Counted from the first letter of the stretch, positions 25,925 to 35,979 are shown. The stretch is DNA of 64,000 nt from Anaeromassilibacillus sp001305115 (GCA_042854365.1 AP031437.1:2542001-2606000); one strand, 5' to 3'. Notes: generated from the sequence alone by a model not told the origin. Numbers and translations are program-made.

Positions 25925-26620
25925 TTATAGAATCTCCGGTATAATCTCGCAGACCAATAAAACACCGTCACATACACGGAAGCGAACATTAAGGCCGCCA
26001 AAGGAAAGGCCATAAAGACGTTCCGGATCATTCTGATAGGACGGACGTGGGTCCTGCGCCAATATCCCTAAAAGGGCTTCCCGGCGGTCTTCCGGTACAT
26101 GAGAGAGGAGTTCCTCTGGACACTGAACCTCCACAGCATATCCGCGAAATGAATCCGCAAAGCCTCCTATGGCATCTGGATGGCTGTCCACCCCTGGAAG
26201 ATAGGGCTTAATATCCAAAATTGGCGTGCCATCCATCAGATCTGCACCGGATACATAAAGCAGGGGCCCTTTTGAAGAATTCGGTTCTATATGCTCCAAT
26301 TTCACACAGGATAGCCCAATGGCATTGGGCCGAAAAGGAGAACGTGTTGCAAATACTCCCATACGAGTGTTTCCTCCCATACGAGGCGGGCGGACCGTTG
26401 GCGACCATCCTTCCCGCACCGCTTCAGAAAATTGCCAGATCAGCCAAATGTGAGAAAACTCCTCCAAGCCGCGTACGGCATCGGGATTGCGATAAACTGG
26501 TTCAAACACCACTGTACTTTTCAGCGCATTCACCAAACCGCTCTGTCTGGGAATGCCAAACTTTGCTGGGAAATCGCTGTGCATCCGCGCGATTACCTTG
26601 ACTGCAAATGACTCGCTCAT
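25925..26620 (-). CDS. trmO: tRNA (N6-threonylcarbamoyladenosine(37)-N6)-methyltransferase TrmO
   Basis: The 231-residue protein belongs to the TsaA/VirR/TrmO family (UPF0066), which methylates t6A37 in some tRNAs with S-adenosylmethionine. Conserved blocks visible are FGIPRQSGL, LEEFSHIWLIWQF, RPPRMGGNTRMGVFATRSPF and RPNAIGLSCVKLE, with DLMDGTPILDIKPYLP in the second half. It has the extra C-terminal domain of the longer bacterial form. AAGGAG stands 6 nt before the ATG. It is monocistronic. Confidence 0.92.
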   Translation of the reverse strand: MSESFAVKVIARMHSDFPAKFGIPRQSGLVNALKSTVVFEPVYRNPDAVRGLEEFSHIWLIWQFSEAVREGWSPTVRPPRMGGNTRMGVFATRSPFRPNAIGLSCVKLEHIEPNSSKGPLLYVSGADLMDGTPILDIKPYLPGVDSHPDAIGGFADSFRGYAVEVQCPEELLSHVPEDRREALLGILAQDPRPSYQNDPERLYGLSFGGLNVRFRVCDGVLLVCEIIPEIL

Positions 26621-26639
26621 ATGACGCTCCTTTTTTAGA

Positions 26640-27826
26640 ATCCTAGCATATTATGTGATACTCTTTTCCAATTCCTTTTTAAAATTGTTGCATCGATTAC
26701 AGTATCTGATATTTTAAAGGACTCACCCTGCCAATGTGCCATCTAAATTTTCACATCATCTGCAAAATCGTGAAATATCGTTCCCCATCTGAAGAACCGT
26801 CTTTTAGAGTATAACAGATGCCAGTATGGATTGCCACCACGAATGTTTTTTCTAAGTCTTCAATCGGACATCCAATGCTTCTCATTCACCCCTTCTGTTT
26901 TAAGCTGATCCGTACTAACCCTTTGAGAAGGATAGTATAAACGAGCAGCCCTCCCTCGCATGCATAAGTAGTATCCCTTAGTTGCACTCTTTGGGTTCCG
27001 ATCATAATATTTGTGCTAGAGATCTGAATCCTTGCTTACAAAAAGGACGATACGCCTCGTAAATCATACCGTCCTAAAATTTCATAGCGCTTATCGCATA
27101 GTAAAAATCTAAAACAAAACTGTACCGTTTTCTAAATAAAAGAGTACTAAGAATCGCTTTCAACTAACCTTGTCTGGACGCGTAGCATCTTTTGTACCTT
27201 CCGTTCTCCTGCGGAAACATCCTTCTCAAATGTTGAACTTGATCGAATGCGGACATTTTTATCGCTTAGTATATTCGTGATATGGACAACCCGCCATTAT
27301 GCAGCTGTCGTTTTATCACCGTTATCCTTATAACAAATATCTATTTCCGACCTTATCTAGCATTTGGACTATTCTCTATAGATATATAGATATTATTGCG
27401 AAGTAACATTTCGAAAAAATAAGCAAACCTATACCTTGACACAGTCTGTAATATGATAGATTATTATTCCATTTTTAAGATCCACTGTATTTACAATACC
27501 ATCCCTTAAAAACACTTTACAGGCGGCATCCTCGATGAAGTGAAAGGAATGGTTTCATCGACGTTTTACCATTATAGGCATTCCGCCTTTTACTTACCAT
27601 ATCATAATAATCGAACAAGAACATTTTCGGTACTTCTGTCAACTTAACATTCCAATTTACCGAACCTTTTCCCACAACACCTTTAATACCAAATCGATCC
27701 ACTCCACCCCTTACCATTTTTATGATAAGTCAGTTCTTTCCGTGCTCTCAAGCGAAAATTTCGGAATATGAAACCCATCCCAAGACAAATCTTGGGACAG
27801 CCTTCGCTGTTTATATTTTCTCGAAT
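26640..27826. other. Long gene-free stretch
   Basis: About 1.2 kb without a supportable gene. The open frame at 27517-27717 (minus) has no ribosome site or family features. The stretch carries one copy of a dispersed repeat (27287-27330) and a short hairpin CCCAAGA-N4-TCTTGGG near 27779-27796, just after the methyltransferase gene, that may help end its transcript. It is probably decayed or spacer DNA. Confidence 0.5.
27287..27330. repeat. Dispersed intergenic repeat, copy 1
   Basis: The segment around CCGCCATTATGCAGCTGTCG and the following TTTTATCACCGTTATCC matches the copy at 30241-30284 (CCCGTCATTTTGCGGCTGCC, then GTTTTATCGCCGTTTCCC) with a few substitutions. Function is unknown. Confidence 0.5.
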
Positions 27827-29020
27827 CTACTCTTGGACTTTTGACATCAAAACCACTGTCTCCACATGATTTGTATGGGGAAACATATCCACCGGCTGGA
27901 TTTCCTTCACTTTGTAACCTGCTCGTACCAAAAAATGCAGGTCACGTTGAAGCGTCTCCGGGTTACAAGAGATATATACAATTTTGTTTGGCGATAAAGC
28001 AACAAGGGAAGTGAGAAAACGTTCATCACTGCCCGCACGCGGTGGGTCCATCAATACCACATTGACCGATTCCCCTTCATCTGCCATCGCGGAAAGGAAA
28101 TCTCCTGCATCTGCATTGTAAAAGTAGACATTTTTAATTCCATTACGCTTTGCATTGGAAATCGCATCGCGGACTGCATCTCGGTTTAATTCCACGCCGA
28201 TTACATGGCCCGCGCCACGTTTTGCTGCAATCAACCCGATGGTTCCTGTGCCGCAATAGGCGTCCAAAACCGTTTCCTTTCCAGTAAGCCCAGCAAGCGC
28301 GATCGCTTTATCATACAACACTTCCGTTTGTACGGGGTTGATCTGATAAAAGGATTTGGCAGAAATGCGAAACACACAACCACATAAGGCTTCCTCAATA
28401 TAACCTGGACCATAGAGAACCTTCTCAAAGTCCCCCAACACCATACTGGTTGGACGGTTGTTGACATTTTGGAGAATCGTCGTAATTTCTGGATGCGCCT
28501 TTCGCAGCGCCTTTACAAAATTGTTCTTTGATGGAAGAATTGGAGAAGAGGTTACCATGACAACCATGACTTGTCCACTGACAAAGCCACGCTTTACTAA
28601 CACATGCCGGACAAGCCCCCGGCCAGTGTCTTCATTATAGGGCTCCATCCGAAAATCTTTCATGAGCTTTCGAATCGTCCCTACAATTTGGTCCGCTGTT
28701 TCATCTTCAATCATACAACTTTCCACTGGGACAACGCGATGGGTGCTCGCCTGATATACGCCAGAGATAATCTGCTTCTTTTTATTGAGAGCAAATGCAG
28801 CTTGCACCTTATTGCGATAGTGGTAAGGATATTTCATACCTACGATGGGATTCACCTTGTGGAAGCGGCCCAGTAACCGCTCCACCAATTCCTGTTTCCA
28901 ATGCAACTGGCGCGGATAGGACATATTTTGCAGCTGACACCCTCCACATTTCCGATACAGAGGGCAAGGATTTGGATTTCGTTCTAAGGGCTGCCGTTTT
29001 CTCTTTTCTAACTCTTCCAT
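27827..29020 (-). CDS. 23S rRNA (uracil-5-)-methyltransferase, RlmCD/RumA type
   Basis: A 397-residue SAM-dependent enzyme that makes 5-methyluridine in 23S rRNA. An iron-sulfur site is indicated by CPLYRKCGGCQLQ plus a later Cys in VESCMIEDE. The methyltransferase domain has the SAM loop VLDAYCGTGTIGLIAA, the DPPRAGSD block and the nucleophilic Cys in IVYISCNPETLQRDL. It ends with the usual HVETVVLMSKVQE. A TTG 5 codons upstream is possible, but the ATG at 29020 has GGAGAG 7 nt before it. It has a paralogue at 45815-47458. No TRAM domain is evident at the N-terminus. Confidence 0.92.
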   Translation of the reverse strand: MEELEKRKRQPLERNPNPCPLYRKCGGCQLQNMSYPRQLHWKQELVERLLGRFHKVNPIVGMKYPYHYRNKVQAAFALNKKKQIISGVYQASTHRVVPVESCMIEDETADQIVGTIRKLMKDFRMEPYNEDTGRGLVRHVLVKRGFVSGQVMVVMVTSSPILPSKNNFVKALRKAHPEITTILQNVNNRPTSMVLGDFEKVLYGPGYIEEALCGCVFRISAKSFYQINPVQTEVLYDKAIALAGLTGKETVLDAYCGTGTIGLIAAKRGAGHVIGVELNRDAVRDAISNAKRNGIKNVYFYNADAGDFLSAMADEGESVNVVLMDPPRAGSDERFLTSLVALSPNKIVYISCNPETLQRDLHFLVRAGYKVKEIQPVDMFPHTNHVETVVLMSKVQE

Positions 29021-29224
29021 TACGTTTCTCTCCAATCCATAATGTATGAACTCTTTGCCGTTCTCTCATCAGCCGAAGGTCCGGTCTAATCCAATAGCAA
29101 TTTTTCATTCAAAATCTTTCCTGTTTTTCTATAGCACATGGCGCTGCCTGCACTCGATGTACATAACTAGACCGGCCTCGCTGTTCACCATACAGCAAGC
29201 TTTCAATAAGGCGGACATTCCTGC

Positions 29225-30172
29225 TTATGCCTGCATATTTTCTGCCCAAGTCATGCGATAGGCAGGTTGGCCTGTTGCATCATCTATATGCCGTTCAGCG
29301 ATTTGGAAGCCATGCCTTCGATAAAACCGAATTGCGCGCTCGTTCTTTTCATAGACTTCAAGCGATAGGGTATGATGATGGTTCTGACAAAATGTAAGAA
29401 GTCTGCTTCCAACGCCTTTGCCCTGATGCGATGAATCTACAAAAATCCCAGCGATGTAGTCCCTCTGTAAACCCACAAAGCCGCGGACGGTTTCTCCTTC
29501 CAAAGCGACCCAAATCTCTGATTCTAGGAGCTGTTCTCGAACAGAAGCAGCGGCTTCTTTCCAATACGCCTCTGAGATAAATGCGTGCGCCTGCTGATTT
29601 CCATGCTGCCAAAGCGCCATACAGGTGTCCAATTGACATGGCTTCATCCGTTCTATGCGGTCTTTTTTGACACAGAAAAGGATATGTGGCATGTCGATTC
29701 CCTGGTAGTGCTTGACCATCATACCCACTGCCTGCATGCCATTGCGCTTTGCCACACGTTGGGATGCAAAATTATTGTCGCGGATGATCGAATACACCTC
29801 TGGAATACCGAGTATTTCAAAGGCATATTGTTTACAACCCTGTGCAGCCTCTGTTGCATATCCATTATGCCAATAATCCTGCCGAAACAGATAACCGATC
29901 TCCACAACGCGCCGGCCATCTCCAATTTCCTGCATTGTAAGCCCTGCTTGTCCTACAAAGGTGTTTGTTCCTTTTAATAACACTGCCCAAAGTCCAAAAC
30001 CGTCCATCTGATAACGTACAATCTGTCTATCCAACCATTCCTGTACTTCTGTGTCGCTAAATGCATGCTCATAAGCATACATTGCAATTTCATCCTGTAA
30101 AATTGTACACAGGTTGCCAAAATCATCCTGTGTCAATCTGCGCAGGTAGAGCCGTTCCGTCTCAAAAATCAT
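29225..30172 (-). CDS. Two-domain GNAT acetyltransferase
   Basis: The protein of about 315 residues joins two GNAT domains. The first (about 1-165) is RimJ/RimL-like: ETERLYLRRLTQDD, then EIGYLFRQDYWHNGYATEAA with the acetyl-CoA loop and NFASQRVAKRNGM. The second (about 180-315) is YjaB/PanZ-like, with IFVDSSHQGKGVGSRLL and NERAIRFYRRHGF. Such enzymes acetylate amino groups of proteins, antibiotics or small molecules; substrates are not evident. I chose the ATG at 30172 because AAGGA lies 7 nt upstream and the first domain begins there; the frame stays open to 30211. Confidence 0.88.
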   Translation of the reverse strand: MIFETERLYLRRLTQDDFGNLCTILQDEIAMYAYEHAFSDTEVQEWLDRQIVRYQMDGFGLWAVLLKGTNTFVGQAGLTMQEIGDGRRVVEIGYLFRQDYWHNGYATEAAQGCKQYAFEILGIPEVYSIIRDNNFASQRVAKRNGMQAVGMMVKHYQGIDMPHILFCVKKDRIERMKPCQLDTCMALWQHGNQQAHAFISEAYWKEAAASVREQLLESEIWVALEGETVRGFVGLQRDYIAGIFVDSSHQGKGVGSRLLTFCQNHHHTLSLEVYEKNERAIRFYRRHGFQIAERHIDDATGQPAYRMTWAENMQA

Positions 30173-30211
30173 ACTGTATTCCTTCTTCCTGATTCTCAAT
30201 TTGCTATACAA

Positions 30212-31655
30212 TTTCCTGTTCTAGATTAGCGATAGAGATAGCCCGTCATTTTGCGGCTGCCGTTTTATCGCCGTTTCCCTACTCACAATATCCGTTCGTT
30301 TAATAGCGATAGGGGTATCCTGCTTTTTGCGGAGGCTGTCCCTATTAAAAATATTTATTCAAATATTCGCAGCGATCCCTTATGAGCATCTCAAAACTGC
30401 AACAGAAAAGGCTGGGCGGCTATTACTCATCCATATCACGCTATATGATTCTCAATTTAAAATGTGCGGGTAGCTCTTTCCACCTACAGGCAAGTCTCGG
30501 ACGAGAACCGGCCGGTATGTTATAACAACGTTTCCGTTTTGAGAGCGTTCACACAAGGGGGCTATATCCATCTCTACAATCTGTTCCTACCCAGGTTATG
30601 TATCTCCTGCTGAGTGAAACTCCATCTTTTTGGATTTTTTTCATGTGTACGAACTCCATCTCATTCTCCTGTATCGGATTCTCCACCTTATCTGAAAACA
30701 AAGGTAGGACGAGCCGTTGGCAAATAAAACTCTTATAACGTTTTTCAGTGGTTCTTTCAAAAATCCTTTGGGGGCGAAATCCCTGACAATTTCTGTAACA
30801 TTTTTCTCATAGCATTTACAAGATTGTCAGACCGTTTTTGAAACGCAACGATCCCCTAAAGGTGCCTACATCGAATAAATCCAGAGATATACACAGAGTT
30901 TTGCCAGAACAAGGGTGTATGCGCTTGCAATCGAATTCAGCATTCCTCCGTTTTATATCCCCACTGACCGTTTTATCAACCTACAAGATTTCTGCGATAT
31001 CTCCTACGTTGCGGCCAACTCATCAGCGTCTAACAATGTTTATCATATGCCGTATATAAGAGACCGTCTCATCCATCTGTTTTTATAACACAGTGGAAAG
31101 TTGTCTACGTCCCATATTTACATGCACTCGCTCGAAAAGTTTCTCAAAGGCAGTTTTTTATAAATCAAGCCGTTATCCATTATGAACCATACTCTTATCC
31201 ATTTCAGAACCCAATTGGATAGATGGCCACATTCTTCGAACCCGGCCCTCTTTGAAAAAACGGCAATTTGACTGTTTTACGCATGAGGCCAAACTTTACA
31301 GGGGATGCTTACAGTCAAAAATCCCCTTGTTCAGTCTTTTGGTAAAGGAAACTTGCTTCCTGACAAGATACCGGCAGGTCCCGCCATTGCATTCGATTAT
31401 TCCCATTCAGGCTGCTTGTTGGCCAGTCTGAAAGCACGCTTCTTGCATAAACCGGCGGGGGGCTGGCAGTTCTCCCAGCCCGTTCCAGCCGTTTTCACTC
31501 TCTACTGTAATGGATTCAAGCAAAAATATCTTTGCGCTGCCTTCACAGATTTCCATGGATTCTTGATTGGTTCCTTCGCCAGCGGTTTAACCATTTCCTC
31601 TGCATTCGAACAGCAAAGAGTGAGAATGTATACCAAGACATGGCGGAGCCAGAAC
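30212..31655. other. Long gene-free stretch downstream of the SIR2-TPR gene
   Basis: About 1.4 kb. The open frames here (30838-31059 plus, 31305-31784 plus, 31502-31717 minus) show no motifs, ribosome sites or plausible composition. A minus-strand run of about 43 codons ending at 30455 (with CERSQNGNVVITYRP) looks protein-like but has no start and may be a gene remnant. A dispersed repeat copy lies at 30241-30284. Confidence 0.45.
30241..30284. repeat. Dispersed intergenic repeat, copy 2
   Basis: Matches the copy at 27287-27330 in the same orientation. A shorter, more decayed relative (CTTTTTGCGGAGGCTGTCCC) follows at about 30322. The two full copies flank the methyltransferase and GNAT genes. 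Confidence 0.5.
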
Positions 31656-34600
31656 CTATTCTTTTGCTTTTTGTTCTTCGGCGCGTTGGCGGTATTTCCG
31701 GGCTGCTTTTGCATCATGCCGGATATCTTTCAGAAATATCGCATAATTTTTCAGATTATTTACATGATTTGGATCGATCTGTAAGGCACGCCGGTAATAT
31801 TCCTCCGCTTTATCGTAATCCTTTCGCTGGTTCTTTAAAAATATTGCATAGTTTCCTAAATGGTTTGCATCTTTCGGGTCAGCTTCTACCGTGCGCCGGT
31901 AATATTCCTCCGCTTTATCGTAATCCTTCCGCTGATCGCACAAGAAATTCGCATAGTTTCCTAAATGGTTTGCATGATTTGAGTCAGCATCTACTGCACG
32001 CCGGTAATATTCCTCCGCCCTGTCGTAATCCTTTCGCTGATCGCACAGGAAATTCGCATAGTTTCCTAAATTGTTTGCATCTTTCGGATCAGCTTCCACC
32101 GCGCGCCGGTAATATTCCTCCGCGCTGTCGTAGTTCTTTCGTTGTTTCCATAGAAAATTGGCATAGTTTCCTAAATTGGTTGCATGCTTTGGGTCAGCTT
32201 CTACCGCGCGCCGGTAATATTCCTCCGCCCTGTCATAATCCTTTCGCTGATCGTACAGGAAATTCGCATAGTTTCCTAAATTGTTTGCATGTTTCGGGTC
32301 AGCCTCTACTGCACGCCGGTAATATTCCTCCGCCTTGTCGTAGTCCTTTCTCTGGTTCTTTAAAAACGTCGCATAGTTTCCTAAATGGTTTGCATGTTTT
32401 GGGTCAGCCTCTACTGCACGCCGGTAATATTCCTCCGCCTTGTCGTAGTCCTTTCTCTGGTTCTTTAAAAATACCGCATAGTTTCCTAAATTGGTTGCAT
32501 CTTTCGGGTTAGCTTTCACCGCGCGCCGGTAATATTCCTCGGCTTTGTCGTAGTCCTTCCGCTGTTTCCATAGAAAATCCGCATAGTTTCCTAAATTGTT
32601 TGCATGCTTCGGATCAGCTTCTACTGCGCGCCGGTAATATTCCTCTGCTTTGTCGTAATCCTTCTGTTGTTCCTCCAAAAATACCGCATAATTGCCAAGT
32701 TGTGTTGCGTTTTGAGGACCAGCTTCTACGGAACGTTGGTAATACTCCTCTGCTCGAACGTAGTCTTTCCGCTGATCACATAAGAAGTTCGCATAGTTGC
32801 CAAGCTGTTTAGCGTTTTTTGGGTCAGCTTCTACCGCACGCCGGTAATATTCCTCCGCCTTATCGTAGTCCTTTCGCTGATCCTCTAAAAACATTGCATA
32901 GTTTTCTAAATGGTTTGCATGATTCGGATCAGCTTCTACTGCGCGCTGGTAATATTCCTCCGCGCTGTCGTAATCTTTTCGCTGATCGTATAAGAAGTTC
33001 GCGTAGTTTCCTAAATTGTTTGCATGATTCGGGTCAGCTTCCACTGCGCGTCGGTAATATTCCTCCGCGCTGTCGTAATCTTTTCGCTGATCACACAAGA
33101 AATTCGCATAGTTTCCTAAATTGTTTGCATCTTTCGGGTTAGCTTCCACCGCGCGCCGGTAATATTCCTCCGCGCTGTCGTAATCTTTTCGCTGATCGCA
33201 TAAGAAGTTCGCATAGTTTCCTAAATTGGTTGCATGTTTTGGGTCAGCTTCTACCGCACGCCGGTAATATTCCTCCGCCTTGTCGTAGTCCTTTCTCTGG
33301 TTCTTTAAAAATGTCGCATAGTTTCCTAAATTGTTTGCATGATTCGGGTCAGCTTCCACTGCACGCCGGTAATATTCCTCGGCTTTGTCGTAGTCCTTTC
33401 GCTGGTTCTTTAAAAATACCGCATAGTTTCCTAAATTGTTTGCATCTTTCGGGTTAGCTTCCACTGCGCGCCGGTAATATTCCTCTGCTTTGTCGTAATC
33501 CTTTCGCTGATCGCATAAGAAGTTCGCATAGTTCCCTAAAATGTTTGCATGTTTCGGATCAGCTTCTACCGCACGCTGGTAATATTCCTCTGCTTTGTCG
33601 TAATCCTTCTGTTGTTCCTCCAAAAATATCGCATAATTGCCAAGTTGTGTTGCGTTTTGAGGACCAGCTTCTACGGAACGTTGGTAATACTCCTCTGCTC
33701 GAACGTAGTCTTTTCGCTGATCACATAAGAAGTTCGCATAGTTGCCAAGCTGTTTAGCGTTTTTTGGGTCAGCTTCTACTGCACGCCAGTAATATTCCTC
33801 TGCTTTATCATAATCGTTCCGTTGAAGTTCCAAAAACAGCGCATAATTGCCAAGGTTTCTTGCATTTTGAGGATTGGCCTCCACCGCGCGCTTGTAATAC
33901 TTCTCCGCTTCATCTGGCTCGCTCTGCTCATACCAATATATGGCATAGCTTTCCAAAACATAATCATTGGCAGGGAATTGATTCAACGCCGCCTCCAGAA
34001 GCTTCTTCTGTTCTGTCTGAGGCTGGTTCCAAAGGTTGTACAACATGCTTTCCGGCGTCTCATTCCCCGTGATCTTTCTTACGCTTTCGCGGATGGAATC
34101 GTCGTCTGACGTATCCTTGTCCATTTTGTTGTCGGTCTCCGCTGCCAAAAGCTTTTTTAAGGTTTCCTCTGCTTCCGCCCATTTTGTTTGGAACGTTTCG
34201 TCCCGTTTCTCCGCCTGCATTTTGTACGCCTTTTCAAATTGAAAGCTCTTAAAAATGTGCATCAACACAGCGTCAAACCCAATCCGGCCATCCACAAAAC
34301 AGCCGTTGCTTTTTTCCACAAACCTCCAAATCCGCTCCGTAAGTTCGGCTTCCCGAAAATAAAGCCAATACGGCCGTTTTATCCGGTCTGCAATTTCCTC
34401 CAAATACCCCATAAGGCTCGGGTCATTCCCAGCATAACCGATGAAAACCGGATGGTATTGTCTCAGTACATCCTTCAGCGGGTTTTTCCAGCGTTCGTCC
34501 AACTGTTTTATCTCATCCGTATTATTTTTCATGTCCAGGAACATATCGCCGTGGACTTTTAGAATCTTTGGATACTCCGCATTCAATTGCAAATAGGGGA

Positions 34601-35111
34601 TTTCACTCGCTGTACCAATCACCCATGGGATCTGCGCGGTATCACGAAATATGGAGGTCTCCGGCAGCTTGTCGAAATTTGTGGTGATTACAATGTTATT
34701 TTGGGTTTCTGTCATGACACTTGCAAGCGCCAAATATCCCACGCTTGGTTCTGCCCGCGCGGTTTTGTTGCGAATAAAGATGGGGCCTTCTTCTGGTTCC
34801 TCTTCAAATCGTTTTTGGTAATAGTCGCTGTAATGCGCATATTGATCCTGCTTTGAGCGGATTCCCATACTCTCTTTCCATGCGGCGTATTCTTGTTCCG
34901 AGTCCCTTCTGCGTATGTATGTATCCCATTGATCGACTAAATGCTGGCCGGATGGTATTCCAGACTCGATCGAAGCCCCTGCGCCCAATACAAAGCAGAA
35001 CCGTTTGCCAGTATCCTCCGCCAGGCCGGGTTCCATTTCCCCCAACAGATATTCCAAATCACGAAAAGGAACCGTACAGCCATATTCTGTTTTTTTCCCT
35101 CTTCCCATCAT
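31656..35111 (-). CDS. SIR2-like NADase domain fused to a large TPR array
   Basis: The 1,151-residue protein begins with a SIR2-like domain (about 35-310): FVLGAGASIESGIPSG for the NAD loop, NIVITTNFDKLPE, ILKVHGDMFLD with the likely catalytic His, and FIGYAGNDPSLMGYL. A linker and a degenerate first repeat lead to 20 consecutive 35-residue TPR units (residues 420-1119) with consensus LGNYANFLxxQRKDYDKAEEYY, closed by a capping unit. SIR2 domains in phage-defence proteins (ThsA, DSR, SIR2-STAND) deplete NAD; TPR arrays bind peptides or proteins. A conflict role is inferred. There is no signal peptide or membrane segment. The gene stands alone, with 1.4 kb of empty DNA downstream and a divergent gene upstream. 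Confidence 0.88.
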   Translation of the reverse strand: MMGRGKKTEYGCTVPFRDLEYLLGEMEPGLAEDTGKRFCFVLGAGASIESGIPSGQHLVDQWDTYIRRRDSEQEYAAWKESMGIRSKQDQYAHYSDYYQKRFEEEPEEGPIFIRNKTARAEPSVGYLALASVMTETQNNIVITTNFDKLPETSIFRDTAQIPWVIGTASEIPYLQLNAEYPKILKVHGDMFLDMKNNTDEIKQLDERWKNPLKDVLRQYHPVFIGYAGNDPSLMGYLEEIADRIKRPYWLYFREAELTERIWRFVEKSNGCFVDGRIGFDAVLMHIFKSFQFEKAYKMQAEKRDETFQTKWAEAEETLKKLLAAETDNKMDKDTSDDDSIRESVRKITGNETPESMLYNLWNQPQTEQKKLLEAALNQFPANDYVLESYAIYWYEQSEPDEAEKYYKRAVEANPQNARNLGNYALFLELQRNDYDKAEEYYWRAVEADPKNAKQLGNYANFLCDQRKDYVRAEEYYQRSVEAGPQNATQLGNYAIFLEEQQKDYDKAEEYYQRAVEADPKHANILGNYANFLCDQRKDYDKAEEYYRRAVEANPKDANNLGNYAVFLKNQRKDYDKAEEYYRRAVEADPNHANNLGNYATFLKNQRKDYDKAEEYYRRAVEADPKHATNLGNYANFLCDQRKDYDSAEEYYRRAVEANPKDANNLGNYANFLCDQRKDYDSAEEYYRRAVEADPNHANNLGNYANFLYDQRKDYDSAEEYYQRAVEADPNHANHLENYAMFLEDQRKDYDKAEEYYRRAVEADPKNAKQLGNYANFLCDQRKDYVRAEEYYQRSVEAGPQNATQLGNYAVFLEEQQKDYDKAEEYYRRAVEADPKHANNLGNYADFLWKQRKDYDKAEEYYRRAVKANPKDATNLGNYAVFLKNQRKDYDKAEEYYRRAVEADPKHANHLGNYATFLKNQRKDYDKAEEYYRRAVEADPKHANNLGNYANFLYDQRKDYDRAEEYYRRAVEADPKHATNLGNYANFLWKQRKNYDSAEEYYRRAVEADPKDANNLGNYANFLCDQRKDYDRAEEYYRRAVDADSNHANHLGNYANFLCDQRKDYDKAEEYYRRTVEADPKDANHLGNYAIFLKNQRKDYDKAEEYYRRALQIDPNHVNNLKNYAIFLKDIRHDAKAARKYRQRAEEQKAKE
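31755..33854 (-). repeat. Array of twenty 105-bp coding repeats
   Basis: Twenty in-frame units of exactly 105 bp encode the TPR units of the SIR2 protein. A 9-unit (945-bp) higher-order duplication is visible: the rare sequence GGACCAGCTTCTACGGAACG occurs at 33661 and 32716, exactly 945 bp apart, with matching neighbours (units 2-4 match units 11-13). Differences concentrate in a few codons (the DN, DQ, KN, WK and DPKHA/NPKDA positions). Confidence 0.95.
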
Positions 35112-35313
35112 TCCTCACCCCATGACAAAACAATTGTGCAATAAACTCATCTTAGCACAGTTTGGTTCGATTGAAAAGAGATTCTGCGTTTGCCGTCGAA
35201 CGGCGCATTTTTCCCTGAGCCGCCAAAGCGAATCTAAGGCGGATCGGAAACTTGCAAAACCGGTTAAAATTGAGTAAAATAGAGAAACATTCCAATAGAA
35301 AAAGGGTGATTGT

Positions 35314-35979
35314 TTGTATCGGGCATGTATTTTTGACCTGGACGGAACCCTGGCAAATACGCTGTATTCGATTGCTAACTTTTCAAACCGCGCGCTTCAG
35401 GCTTGCGGTTACCCGACAATCGATCCGGAAGAATTCCGCACAATCGTCGGCGATGGGGCGGACACGCAGATGCGTCGTATGCTCACACATGTAAAAGGGT
35501 CTTTTACTGAGGAGGAGCTCCTCCACTTGCGCACCATATATAATGGATATTACGCTGCCGATCCCACGGACCGAATTCAGCCGTACGACGGGATGGCGGA
35601 GACGCTCCAGGAACTTCACAAGAAAGGAATTCAACTGGCGGTACTTTCCAATAAACCCCACGCATGGACAGTCTCTATCATTGAAAAAATGTTTGGAGAC
35701 AAGCTGTTTCGCTGCTACTATGGGCAACGCGAAGGAATCCCCAAAAAGCCTGCGCCGGATGGGGCGCTCCATATTGCAAAAGAGATGGGTGTTGCTCCTG
35801 GGCAGTGTCTTTATATCGGAGACACCAATACGGATATGAAAACGGGCGCCGCAGCTGGAATGGACACAGCTGGCGCACTGTGGGGGTTCCGCGACCGCAG
35901 GGAGCTAGAAGCAAACCACGCGGTCTATCTTTTGGAAAAACCGATGGATCTATTAAAAATTGTCGTTGGCGACAAATGA
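35314..35979 (+). CDS. HAD-family phosphatase (phosphoglycolate phosphatase-like)
   Basis: The 221-residue HAD hydrolase has all four motifs: the nucleophile block CIFDLDGTLANT (Asp at about 9 and 11), VLSNKPHAW (motif II Ser), the motif III Lys near GIPKKPAPDGAL and GDTNTDMKTGAAAGM (motif IV). It resembles Gph/PpaX enzymes, which dephosphorylate phosphoglycolate or act on pyrophosphate. The start is TTG at 35314 with GGGTGAT just upstream. Its stop overlaps an ATG of the next frame (ATGA), so it forms an operon with the FUSC protein. A damaged inverted copy lies at 37410-37947. Confidence 0.9.
   Translation: MYRACIFDLDGTLANTLYSIANFSNRALQACGYPTIDPEEFRTIVGDGADTQMRRMLTHVKGSFTEEELLHLRTIYNGYYAADPTDRIQPYDGMAETLQELHKKGIQLAVLSNKPHAWTVSIIEKMFGDKLFRCYYGQREGIPKKPAPDGALHIAKEMGVAPGQCLYIGDTNTDMKTGAAAGMDTAGALWGFRDRRELEANHAVYLLEKPMDLLKIVVGDK

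Noticed and set aside
31305..31784. 159-codon plus-strand frame in the empty spacer
   Set aside because: No recognisable domain, no ribosome site, partly overlaps the 3' end of the SIR2-TPR gene.
31532..32512. 326-codon plus-strand frame and similar frames opposite the TPR array
   Set aside because: They repeat because the 105-bp units repeat; no independent motif, start signal or family.
31755..33854. CRISPR-like regular array
   Set aside because: Units are 105 bp without unique spacers, in frame throughout and code for TPR motifs.
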